Assembly (NCBI GenBank): GCA_958496175.1
Contig: OY292277.1
Span: 310,001-374,000, forward strand
DNA from: Sisyra terminalis
Taxonomy: Eukaryota; Arthropoda; Insecta; Neuroptera; Sisyridae
Direction of reading: 5' to 3'
DNA: 64,000 nt
A model generated the notes under the pieces. That model was not told where the DNA came from. It made no database searches and saw nothing but the letters and a program-made list of their open reading frames with translations. A program made the translations under genes and the position numbers. This document shows positions 1 through 11,220 of this stretch, in pieces. The stretch's first letter is position 1, and the number at the start of each line of letters is the position of its first letter.

Positions 1-2
1 AT

Positions 3-26
3 TGCGGTTATTTTTGCGGATATCAT
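3..26 (+). repeat. Reference 24-bp monomer (first complete copy)
   Basis: This is the first full 24-bp monomer: sub-monomer TGCGGTTATTTT at 3-14 and TGCGGATATCAT at 15-26. The two halves share TGCGG and a TAT core, which suggests that a 12-bp unit doubled and its halves then diverged. The second half has a common alternative ending TATTAT, for example in the monomers at 185-190 and 425-430. The CAT form holds the palindrome GATATC and the TAT form does not. At 24 bp the monomer preserves reading frame, so every plus-strand frame stays open across runs of it. Confidence 0.95.
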
Positions 27-49
27 TGCGGTTATTTTGCGGTGATATT
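27..49 (+). repeat. Reference 23-bp junction monomer (first copy)
   Basis: This is the first 23-bp monomer: TGCGGTTATTTT at 27-38 followed by GCGGTGATATT at 39-49, where one T of the usual five-T run is missing. Together with the preceding 24 bp it forms the commonest block, 47 bp (3-49). Further 47-bp blocks follow at 50-96 and 97-143. Junction monomers come in three main alleles: GGTGATATT, GGTAATATT and GGTAACATT. Each shifts the reading frame by one and puts a TGA or TAA in one plus-strand frame. The GTAACATT allele supplies the ATG from which most apparent minus-strand frames begin. Confidence 0.95.
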
Positions 50-1420
50 TGCGGTTATTTTTGCGGATATCATTGCGGTTATTTTGCGGTGATATTTGCG
101 GTTATTTTTGCGGATATCATTGCGGTTATTTTGCGGTGATATTTGCGGTTATTTTTGCGGAGATCATTGCGGTTATTTTTGCGGATATTATTGCGGTTAT
201 TTTTGCGGATATCATTGCGGATATTTTGCGGTAATATTTGCGGTTATTTTTGCGGATATTATTGCGGTTATTTTGCAGTAATATTTGCGGTTAATTTTGC
301 GGATATCATTGCGGTTATTTTTGCGGATATAATTGCGGTTATTTTTGCGGATATCATTGCGGTTATTTTGCAGTGATATTTGCGGTTATTTTTGCGGATA
401 TCATTGCGGCTATTTTTGCGGATATTATTGCGGTTATTTTTGCGGATATTATTGCGGTTATTTTTGCGGATATCATTGCGGTTATTTTGCGGTAACATTT
501 GCGGTTATTTTTGCGGATATTATTGCGGATATTTTTGCGGATATCATTGCGGTTATTTTGCGGTGATATTTGCGGTTATTTTTGCGGATATCATTGCGGT
601 TATTTTGCGGTGATATTTGCGGTTATTTTTGCGGATATCATTGCGGTTATTTTGCGGTGATATTTGCGGTTATTTTTGCGGAGATCATTGCGGTTATTTT
701 TGCGGATATCATTGCGGTTATTTTGCGGTGATATTTGCGGTTATTTTTGCGGATATTATTGCGGTTATTTTTGCGGATATCATTGCGGTTATTTTTCCGG
801 ATATCATTGCGGTTATTTTGCGGTAATATTTGCGGTTATTTTTGCAGATATCATTGCGGTTATTTTTGCGGATATTATTGCGGTTATTTTTGCGGATATC
901 ATTGCGGTGATATTTGCGGTTATTTTTGCGGATATCATTGCGGTTATTTTGCGGTGATATTTGCGGTTATTTTTGCGGATATCATTGCGGTTATTTTGCG
1001 GTAATATTTGCGGTTATTTTTGCGGATATTATTGCGGTTATTTTTGCGGATATCATTGCGGTTATTTTGCGGTGATATTTGCGGTTATTTTTGCGGATAT
1101 CATTGCGGTTATTTTTGCGGATATTATTGCGGTTATTTTTGCGGATATCATTGCGGTTATTTTTGCGGATATCATTGCGGTTATTTTGCGGTTATATTTG
1201 CGGTTATTTTTGCGGATATCATTGCGGTTATTTTGCGGTAATATTTGCGGTTATTTTTGCGGATATCATTGCGGTTATTTTTGCGGATATCATTGCGGTT
1301 ATTTTTGCGGATATTATTGCGGTTATTTTTGCGGATATTATTGCGGTTATTTTTGCAGATATCATTGCGGTTATTTTGCGGTAACATTTGCGGTTATTTT
1401 TGCGTATATTATTGCGGTTA

Positions 1421-1427
1421 TTTTTTT
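1421..1427 (+). repeat. Seven-T run: +2 bp indel marker of the 1459-bp family
   Basis: The usual five-T spacer between sub-monomers is seven T here. The same expanded run, in the same cassette (GCGTATATTAT before, GCGGATAACATT after), occurs at 7440-7446, 8899-8905, 10358-10364, 11071-11077 and 12840-12846. A copy at 12127-12133 has its central T changed to A. The copies share an origin because the whole cassette moves with them. Spacings are 6019, 1459, 1459, 713, 1056 and 713 bp. None is seen after 13 kb. Confidence 0.9.
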
Positions 1428-1458
1428 GCGGATATCATTGCGGTTATTTTGCGGATAA

Positions 1459-4400
1459 CATTGCGGTTATTTTTGCGGATATCATTGCGGTTATTTTGCG
1501 GTGATATTTGCGGTTATTTTTGCGGATATCATTGCGGTTATTTTGCGGTGATATTTGCGGTTATTTTTGCGGATATCATTGCGGTTATTTTGCGGTGATA
1601 TTTGCGGTTATTTTTGCGGAGATCATTGCGGTTATTTTTGCGGATATTATTGCGGTTATTTTTGCGGATATCATTGCGGTTATTTTGCGGTGATATTTGC
1701 GGTTATTTTTGCGGATATCATTGCGGTTATTTTGCCGTGATATTTGCGGTTATTTTTGCGGATATCATTGCGGTTATTTTTGCGGATATTATTGCGGTTA
1801 TTTTTGCGGATATTATTGCGGTTATTTTTGCGGATATCATTGCGGCTATTTTGCGGTAACATTTGCGGTTATTTTTGCGGATATTATTGCGGTTATTTTT
1901 GCGGATATCATTGCGGTTATTTTTGCGGATATCATTGCGGATATTTTGCGGTGATATTTGCGGTTATTTTTGCGGATATCATTGCGGTTATTTTGCGGTA
2001 ATATTTGCGGTTATTTTTGCGGATATCATTGCGGTTATTTTTGCGGATATTATTGCGGTTATTTTTGCGGATATTATTGCGGTTATTTTTGCGGATATCA
2101 TTGCGGTTATTGTGCGGTAACATTTGCGGTTATTTTTGCGGATATTATTGCGGTTATTTTTGCGGATATCATTGCGGTTATTTTGCGGATATCATTGCGG
2201 TTATTTTGCGGTGATATTTGCGGTTATTTTTGCGGATATCATTGCGGTTAGTTTGCATTGATATTTGCGGTTATTTTTGCGGATATCATTGCGGTTATTT
2301 TTGCGGATATTATTGCGGTTATTTTTGCGGATATCATTGCGGTTATTTTTGCGGATATCATTGCGGTTATTTTGCGGTGATATTTGCGGTTATTTTTGCG
2401 GATATCATTGCGGTTATTTTGCGGTAATATTTGCGGTTATTTTTGCGGATATCATTGCGGTTATTTTTGCGGATATCATTGCGGTTATTTTGCGGTGATA
2501 TTTGCGGTTATTTTTGCGGATATCATTGCGGTTATTTTGCGGTAATATTTGCGGTTATTTTTGCGGATATCATTGCGGTTATTTTTGCGGATATTATTGC
2601 GGTTATTTTTGCGGATATTATTGCGGTTATTTTTGCGGATATCATTGCGGTTATTTTGCGGTAACATTTGCGGTTATTTTTGCGGATATTATTGCGGTTA
2701 TTTTTGCGGATATCATTGCGGTTATTTTGCGGATATCATTGCGGTTATTTTTGCGGATATCATTGCGGTTATTTTGCGGTGATATTGGCGTTTATTTTTG
2801 CGGATATCATTGCGGTTATTTTGCGGTGATATTTGCGGTTATTTTTGCGGATATCATTGCGGTTATTTTGCGGTGATATTTGCGGTTATTTTTGCGGATA
2901 TTATTGCGGTTATTTTGCTGTCATATTTGCGGTTAATTTTGCGGATATCATTGCGGTTATTTTTGCGGATATTATTGCGGTTATTTTTGCGGATATCATT
3001 GCGGTTATTTTGCGGTGATATTTGCGGTTATTTTTGCGGATATCATTGCGGTTATTTTGCCGTGATATTTGCGGTTATTTTTGCGGATATCATTGCGGTT
3101 ATTTTTGCGGATATTATTGCGGTTATTTTTGCGGATATTATTGCGGTTATTTTTGCGGATATCATTGCGGCTATTTTGCGGTAACATTTGCGGTTATTTT
3201 TGCGGATATTATTGCGGTTATTTTTGCGGATATCATTGCGGTTATTTTGCGGTGAAATTTGCGGTTATTTTTGCGGATATCATTGCGGTTATTTAGCGGT
3301 GATATTTGCGGTTATTTTTGCGGATATCATTGCGGTTATTTTGCGGTAATATTTGCGGTTATTTTTGCGGATATTATTGCGGTTATTTTTGCGGATATCA
3401 TTGCGGTTATTTTTGCGGATATCATTGCGGTTATTTTGCGGTAATATTTGCGGTTATTTTTGCGGATATCATTGCGGTTATTTTTGCGGATATTATTGCG
3501 GTTATTTTTGCGGATATCATTGCGGTTATTTTGCGGTGATATTTGCGGTTATTTTTGCGGATATCATTGCGGTTATTTTTGCGGATATTATTGCGGTTAT
3601 TTTTGCGGATATCATTGCGGTTATTTTTGCGGATATCATTGCGGTTATTTTGCGGTGATATTTGCGGTTATTTTTGCGGATATCATTGCGGTTATTTTGC
3701 GGTAATATTTGCGGTTATTTTTGCGGATATCATTGCGGTTATTTTTGCGGATATCATTGCGGTTATTTTGCGGTGATATTTGCGGTTATTTTTGCGGATA
3801 TCATTGCGGTTATTTTGCGGTAATATTGGCGGTTATTTTTGCGGATATCATTGCGGTTATTTTTGCGGATATTATTGCGGTTATTTTTGCGGATATTATT
3901 GCGGTTATTTTTGCGGATATCATTGCGGTTATTTTGCGGTAACATTTGCGGTTATTTTTGCGGATATTATTGCGGTTATTTTTGCAGTAATATTTGCGGT
4001 TATTTTGCGGATATCATTGCGGTTATTTTTGCGGATATCATTGCGGTTATTTTGCGGTGATATTTGCGGTTATTTTTGCGGATATCATTGCGGTTATTTT
4101 GCGGTGATATTTGCGGTTATTTTTGCGGATATCATTGCGGTTATTTTGCGGTGATATTTGCGGTTATTTTTGCGGAGATCATTGCGGTTATTTTTGCGAA
4201 TATTACTGCGGTTATTTTTGCGGATATCATTGCGGATATTTTGCGGTAATATTTGCGGTTATTTTTGCGGATATTATTGCGGTTATTTTGCTGTAATATT
4301 TGCGGTTAATTTTGCGGATATCATTGCGGTTATTTTTGCGGATATTATTGCGGTTATTTTTGCGGATATCATTGCGGTTAATTTGCAGTGATATTTGCGG

Positions 4401-4540
4401 TTATTTTTGCGGATATCATTGCGGTTATTTTTGCGGATATTATTGCGGTTATTTTTGCGGATATTATTGCGGTTATTTTTGCGGATATCATTGCGGTTAT
4501 TTTGCGGTAACATTTGCGGTTATTTTTGCGGATATTATTG
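1459..4540. repeat. Unordered block array between the 1459-bp and 1221-bp repeats
   Basis: Blocks of 47 to 143 bp continue without a single clear higher-order period. Partial similarity recurs, for example around 1697-1860 and 3022-3185, which share the rare junction GCCGTGATATT (near 1735 and 3059). Private oddities include GTTTGCATTGATATT near 2251-2265, GATATTGGCGTTT near 2783-2795, a GCTGTCATATT junction near 2917, and an A replacing T in TTTAGCGG near 3295. The section looks older or more scrambled than its neighbours. Confidence 0.7.
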
Positions 4541-4584
4541 CGGTTATTTTTGCGGATATCATTGCGGTTATTTTGCGGTGATAT

Positions 4585-5805
4585 TTGCGGTTATTTTTGC
4601 GGATATTATTGCGGTTATTTTTGCGGATATCATTGCGGTTATTTTGCGGTGATATTTGCGGTTATTTTTGCGGATATCATTGCGGTTATTTTTGCGGATA
4701 TTATTGCGGTTATTTTTGCGGATATCATTGCGGTTATTTTGCGGTAATATTTGCGGTTATTTTTGCGGATATCATTGCGGTTATTTTGCGGTGATATTTG
4801 CGGTTATTTTTGCGGATATCATTGCGGTTATTTTTGCGGATATTATTGCGGTTATTTTTGCGGATATCATTGCGGTTATTTTGCAGTGATATTTGCGGTT
4901 ATTTTTGCGGATATCATTGCGGTTATTTTTGCGGATATTATTGCGGTTATTTTTGCGGATATTATTGCGGTTATTTTGCGGTGATATTTGCGGTTATTTT
5001 TGCGGATATTATTGCGGTTATTTTTGCGGATATCATTGCGGTTATTTTGCGGTGATATTTGCGGTTATTTTTGCGGATATCATTGCGGTTATTTTTGCGG
5101 ATATTATTGCGGTTATTTTTGCGGATATCATTGCGGTTATTTTGCGGTAATATTTGCGGTTATTTTTGCGGATATCATTGCGGTTATTTTTGCGGATATC
5201 ATTGCGGTTATTTTGCGGTGATATTTGCGGTTATTTTTGCGGATATTATTGCGGTTATTTTTGCGGATATCATTGCGGTTATTTTGCGGTGATATTTGCG
5301 GTTATTTTTGCGGATATTATTGCGGTTATTTTTGCGGATATCATTGCGGTTATTTTGCGGTGATATTTGCGGTTATTTTTGCGGATATCATTGCGGTTAT
5401 TTTTGCGGATATTATTGCGGTTATTTTTGCGGATATCATTGCGGTTATTTTGCGGTAATATTTGCGGTTATTTTTGCGGATATCATTGCGGTTATTTTTG
5501 CGGATATCATTGCGGTTATTTTGCGGTGATATTTGCGGTTATTTTTGCGGATATTATTGCGGTTATTTTTGCGGATATCATTGCGGTTATTTTTCCGGAT
5601 ATCATTGCGGTTATTTTGCGGTAATATTTGCGGTTATTTTTGCAAATATCATTGCGGTTATTTTTGCGGATATTATTGCGGTTATTTTTGCGGATATCAT
5701 TGCGGTGATATTTGCGGTTATTTTTGCGGATATCATTGCGGTTATTTTGCGGTGATATTTGCGGTTATTTTTGCGGATATCATTGCGGTTATTTTGCGGT
5801 AATAT
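4585..5805. repeat. 1221-bp higher-order repeat, copy 1
   Basis: Junction positions here reappear 1221 bp later (4585 with 5806, 4751 with 5972, 4893 with 6114, 5296 with 6517, 5533 with 6754). Near its end is a 12-bp odd step, an extra sub-monomer TGCGGTGATATT, and a TGCAAATATCAT variant at about 5641-5652 that is specific to this pair. Boundaries are approximate to one or two blocks. Confidence 0.88.
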
Positions 5806-7026
5806 TTGCGGTTATTTTTGCGGATATTATTGCGGTTATTTTTGCGGATATCATTGCGGTTATTTTGCGGTGATATTTGCGGTTATTTTTGCGGATATCA
5901 TTGCGGTTATTTTTGCGGATATTATTGCGGTTATTTTTGCGGATATCATTGCGGTTATTTTGCGGTAATATTTGCGGTTATTTTTGCGGATATCATTGCG
6001 GTTATTTTGCGGTGATATTTGCGGTTATTTTTGCGGATATCATTGCGGTTATTTTTGCGGATATTATTGCGGTTATTTTTGCGGATATCATTGCGGTTAT
6101 TTTGCAGTGATATTTGCGGTTATTTTTGCGGATATCATTGCGGTTATTTTTGCGGATATTATTGCGGTTATTTTTGCGGATATTATTGCGGTTATTTTGC
6201 GGTGATATTTGCGGTTATTTTTGCGGATATTATTGCGGTTATTTTTGCGGATATCATTGCGGTTATTTTGCGGTGATATTTGCGGTTATTTTTGCGGATA
6301 TCATTGCGGTTATTTTTGCGGATATTATTGCGGTTATTTTTGCGGATATCATTGCGGTTATTTTGCGGTAATATTTGCGGTTATTTTTGCGGATATAATT
6401 GCGGTTATTTTTGCGGATATCATTGCGGTTATTTTGCGGTGATATTTGCGGTTATTTTTGCGGATATTATTGCGGTTATTTTTGCGGATATCATTGCGGT
6501 TATTTTGCGGTGATATTTGCGGTTATTTTTGCGGATATTATTGCGGTTATTTTTGCGGATATCATTGCGGTTATTTTGCGGTGATATTTGCGGTTATTTT
6601 TGCGGATATCATTGCGGTTATTTTTGCGGATATTATTGCGGTTATTTTTGCGGATATCATTGCGGTTATTTTGCGGTAATATTTGCGGTTATTTTTGCGG
6701 ATATCATTGCGGTTATTTTTGCGGATATCATTGCGGTTATTTTGCGGTGATATTTGCGGTTATTTTTGCGGATATTATTGCGGTTATTTTTGCGGATATC
6801 ATTGCGGTTATTTTTCCGGATATCATTGCGGTTATTTTGCGGTAATATTTGCGGTTATTTTTGCAAATATCATTGCGGTTATTTTTGCGGATATTATTGC
6901 GGTTATTTTTGCGGATATCATTGCGGTGATATTTGCGGTTATTTTTGCGGATATCATTGCGGTTATTTTGCGGTGATATTTGCGGTTATTTTTGCGGATA
7001 TCATTGCGGTTATTTTGCGGTAATAT
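5806..7026. repeat. 1221-bp higher-order repeat, copy 2
   Basis: From the equivalent junction at 5759 to 6980 the block lengths are 47, 71, 95, 47, 95, 95, 71, 95, 71, 71, 71, 95, 71, 95 and 131 bp, which sum to 1221. The 131-bp block is four 24-bp monomers, one lone 12-bp sub-monomer and one 23-bp junction. The only base difference from copy 1 that I noticed is C at 5176 against A at 6397. The TGCAAATATCAT variant is present near 6862. After about 7100 the sequence passes into the 1459-bp family. Confidence 0.88.
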
Positions 7027-7478
7027 TTGCGGTTATTTTTGCGGATATTATTGCGGTTATTTTTGCGGATATCATTGCGGTTATTTTGCGGTGATATTTG
7101 CGGTTATTTTTGCGGATATCATTGCGGTTATTTTTGCGGATATTATTGCGGTTATTTTTGCGGATATCATTGCGGTTATTTTTGCGGATATCATTGCGGT
7201 TATTTTGCGGTTATATTTGCGGTTATTTTTGCGGATATCATTGCGGTTATTTTGCGGTAATATTTGCGGTTATTTTTGCGGATATCATTGCGGTTATTTT
7301 TGCGGATATCATTGCGGTTATTTTTGCGGATATTATTGCGGTTATTTTTGCGGATATTATTGCGGTTATTTTTGCAGATATCATTGCGGTTATTTTGCGG
7401 TAACATTTGCGGTTATTTTTGCGTATATTATTGCGGTTATTTTTTTGCGGATATCATTGCGGTTATTTTGCGGATAAC

Positions 7479-8937
7479 ATTGCGGTTATTTTTGCGGATA
7501 TCATTGCGGTTATTTTGCGGTGATATTTGCGGTTATTTTTGCGGATATCATTGCGGTTATTTTGCGGTGATATTTGCGGTTATTTTTGCGGATATCATTG
7601 CGGTTATTTTGCGGTGATATTTGCGGTTATTTTTGCGGAGATCATTGCGGTTATTTTTGCGGATATTATTGCGGTTATTTTTGCGGATATCATTGCGGAT
7701 ATTTTGCGGTAATATTTGCGGTTATTTTTGCGGATATTATTGCGGTTATTTTGCAGTAATATTTGCGGTTAATTTTGCGGATATCATTGCGGTTATTTTT
7801 GCGGATATAATTGCGGTTATTTTTGCGGATATCATTGCGGTTATTTTGCAGTGATATTTGCGGTTATTTTTGCGGATATCATTGCGGCTATTTTTGCGGA
7901 TATTATTGCGGTTATTTTTGCGGATATTATTGCGGTTATTTTTGCGGATATCATTGCGGTTATTTTGCGGTAACATTTGCGGTTATTTTTGCGGATATTA
8001 TTGCGGATATTTTTGCGGATATCATTGCGGTTATTTTGCGGTGATATTTGCGGTTATTTTTGCGGATATCATTGCGGTTATTTTGCGGTGATATTTGCGG
8101 TTATTTTTGCGGATATCATTGCGGTTATTTTGCGGTGATATTTGCGGTTATTTTTGCGGAGATCATTGCGGTTATTTTTGCGGATATCATTGCGGTTATT
8201 TTGCGGTGATATTTGCGGTTATTTTTGCGGATATTATTGCGGTTATTTTTGCGGATATCATTGCGGTTATTTTTCCGGATATCATTGCGGTTATTTTGCG
8301 GTAATATTTGCGGTTATTTTTGCAGATATCATTGCGGTTATTTTTGCGGATATTATTGCGGTTATTTTTGCGGATATCATTGCGGTGATATTTGCGGTTA
8401 TTTTTGCGGATATCATTGCGGTTATTTTGCGGTGATATTTGCGGTTATTTTTGCGGATATCATTGCGGTTATTTTGCGGTAATATTTGCGGTTATTTTTG
8501 CGGATATTATTGCGGTTATTTTTGCGGATATCATTGCGGTTATTTTGCGGTGATATTTGCGGTTATTTTTGCGGATATCATTGCGGTTATTTTTGCGGAT
8601 ATTATTGCGGTTATTTTTGCGGATATCATTGCGGTTATTTTTGCGGATATCATTGCGGTTATTTTGCGGTTATATTTGCGGTTATTTTTGCGGATATCAT
8701 TGCGGTTATTTTGCGGTAATATTTGCGGTTATTTTTGCGGATATCATTGCGGTTATTTTTGCGGATATCATTGCGGTTATTTTTGCGGATATTATTGCGG
8801 TTATTTTTGCGGATATTATTGCGGTTATTTTTGCAGATATCATTGCGGTTATTTTGCGGTAACATTTGCGGTTATTTTTGCGTATATTATTGCGGTTATT
8901 TTTTTGCGGATATCATTGCGGTTATTTTGCGGATAAC
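7479..8937. repeat. 1459-bp higher-order repeat, copy 2
   Basis: Junctions and private variants match both copy 1 (offset 7478) and copy 3 (offset 1459). Inside are GAGATC monomers, the GCAGTAATATT junction followed by GGTTAATTTT near 7753-7780, the TTTTTCCGG monomer near 8274, TGCAGATATCAT near 8322 and the end cassette with the seven-T run at 8899-8905. Confidence 0.88.
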
Positions 8938-10396
8938 ATTGCGGTTATTTTTGCGGATATCATTGCGGTTATTTTGCGGTGATATTTGCGGTTATTTTTG
9001 CGGATATCATTGCGGTTATTTTGCGGTGATATTTGCGGTTATTTTTGCGGATATCATTGCGGTTATTTTGCGGTGATATTTGCGGTTATTTTTGCGGAGA
9101 TCATTGCGGTTATTTTTGCGGATATTATTGCGGTTATTTTTGCGGATATCATTGCGGATATTTTGCGGTAATATTTGCGGTTATTTTTGCGGATATTATT
9201 GCGGTTATTTTGCAGTAATATTTGCGGTTAATTTTGCGGATATCATTGCGGTTATTTTTGCGGATATAATTGCGGTTATTTTTGCGGATATCATTGCGGT
9301 TATTTTGCAGTGATATTTGCGGTTATTTTTGCGGATATCATTGCGGCTATTTTTGCGGATATTATTGCGGTTATTTTTGCGGATATTATTGCGGTTATTT
9401 TTGCGGATATCATTGCGGTTATTTTGCGGTAACATTTGCGGTTATTTTTGCGGATATTATTGCGGATATTTTTGCGGATATCATTGCGGTTATTTTGCGG
9501 TGATATTTGCGGTTATTTTTGCGGATATCATTGCGGTTATTTTGCGGTGATATTTGCGGTTATTTTTGCGGATATCATTGCGGTTATTTTGCGGTGATAT
9601 TTGCGGTTATTTTTGCGGAGATCATTGCGGTTATTTTTGCGGATATCATTGCGGTTATTTTGCGGTGATATTTGCGGTTATTTTTGCGGATATTATTGCG
9701 GTTATTTTTGCGGATATCATTGCGGTTATTTTTCCGGATATCATTGCGGTTATTTTGCGGTAATATTTGCGGTTATTTTTGCAGATATCATTGCGGTTAT
9801 TTTTGCGGATATTATTGCGGTTATTTTTGCGGATATCATTGCGGTGATATTTGCGGTTATTTTTGCGGATATCATTGCGGTTATTTTGCGGTGATATTTG
9901 CGGTTATTTTTGCGGATATCATTGCGGTTATTTTGCGGTAATATTTGCGGTTATTTTTGCGGATATTATTGCGGTTATTTTTGCGGATATCATTGCGGTT
10001 ATTTTGCGGTGATATTTGCGGTTATTTTTGCGGATATCATTGCGGTTATTTTTGCGGATATTATTGCGGTTATTTTTGCGGATATCATTGCGGTTATTTT
10101 TGCGGATATCATTGCGGTTATTTTGCGGTTATATTTGCGGTTATTTTTGCGGATATCATTGCGGTTATTTTGCGGTAATATTTGCGGTTATTTTTGCGGA
10201 TATCATTGCGGTTATTTTTGCGGATATCATTGCGGTTATTTTTGCGGATATTATTGCGGTTATTTTTGCGGTTATTATTGCGGTTATTTTTGCAGATATC
10301 ATTGCGGTTATTTTGCGGTAACATTTGCGGTTATTTTTGCGTATATTATTGCGGTTATTTTTTTGCGGATATCATTGCGGTTATTTTGCGGATAAC
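8938..10396. repeat. 1459-bp higher-order repeat, copy 3
   Basis: This is a direct tandem copy of the preceding repeat at a 1459-bp offset (8986 with 7527, 9554 with 8095, 9898 with 8439). One private change is visible near 10270, where a GGATATTAT sub-monomer reads GGTTATTAT. The end cassette with the seven-T run lies at 10358-10364. Confidence 0.88.
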
Positions 10397-11220
10397 ATTG
10401 CGGTTATTTTTGCGGATATCATTGCGGTTATTTTGCGGTGATATTTGCGGTTATTTTTGCGGATATCATTGCGGTTATTTTGCGGTGATATTTGCGGTTA
10501 TTTTTGCGGATATCATTGCGGTTATTTTGCGGTGATATTTGCGGTTATTTTTGCGGAGATCATTGCGGTTATTTTTGCGGATATTATTGCGGTTATTTTT
10601 GCGGATATCATTGCGGATATTTTGCGGTAATATTTGCGGTTATTTTTGCGGATATTATTGCGGTTATTTTGCAGTAATATTTGCGGTTAATTTTGCGGAT
10701 ATCATTGCGGTTATTTTTGCGGATATAATTGCGGTTATTTTTGCGGATATCATTGCGGTTATTTTGCAGTGATATTTGCGGTTATTTTTGCGGATATCAT
10801 TGCGGCTATTTTTGCGGATATTATTGCGGTTATTTTTGCGGATATTATTGCGGTTATTTTTGCGGATATCATTGCGGTTATTTTGCGGTAATATTTGCGG
10901 TTATTTTTGCGGATATCATTGCGGTTATTTTTGCGGATATCATTGCGGTTATTTTTGCGGATATTATTGCGGTTATTTTTGCGGATATTATTGCGGTTAT
11001 TTTTGCAGATATCATTGCGGTTATTTTGCGGTAACATTTGCGGTTATTTTTGCGTATATTATTGCGGTTATTTTTTTGCGGATATCATTGCGGTTATTTT
11101 GCGGATAACATTGCGGTTATTTTTGCGGATATCATTGCGGTTATTTTGCGGTGATATTTGCGGTTATTTTTGCGGATATCATTGCGGTTATTTTGCGGTG
11201 ATATTTGCGGTTATTTTTGC
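9450..11220. repeat. 1769-bp tandem duplication, left copy
   Basis: Junctions recur 1769 bp downstream: 9554 with 11323, 9672 with 11441, 9898 with 11667, 10182 with 11951, 10729 with 12498, 10895 with 12664. The segment overlaps the third 1459-bp copy plus a shortened 713-bp form, so it appears to be a later duplication laid over the 1459-bp family. Edges are approximate. Confidence 0.8.

Larger units (their letters stand above)
1..1458. repeat. 1459-bp higher-order repeat, copy 1 (left edge cut by window)
   Basis: This stretch matches 7479-8936 at a constant offset of 7478 bp for every block junction I traced (for example 96 with 7574, 617 with 8095, 961 with 8439). It contains GAGATCAT monomers, a TTTTTCCGG variant near 795, a TGCAGATATCAT variant near 844, and the diagnostic end cassette at about 1400-1460: TGCGTATATTAT, a seven-T run, then GCGGATAACATT. 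The true start probably lies left of the window. Confidence 0.85.

Noticed and set aside
961..1458. 165-codon open frame on the plus strand, also at 6980, 8439, 9898 and 11667
   Set aside because: It is the repeat read through successive frames (LRLFLRIS, then CGYFCGYH, then AVIFADII) starting at TTG. It is lengthened only because a junction lacks its stop and a +2 bp T-run resets the frame. There is no start context, codon bias or non-repeat domain.
10759..11037. 92-codon minus-strand frame starting with ATG (MLPQNNRN), with dozens of relatives
   Set aside because: The ATG is the reverse complement of the GTAACAT junction allele, and the product is only the repeat read as KNNRNDIR and KITAMISA. 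Frame length depends on block lengths. No independent sign of coding.
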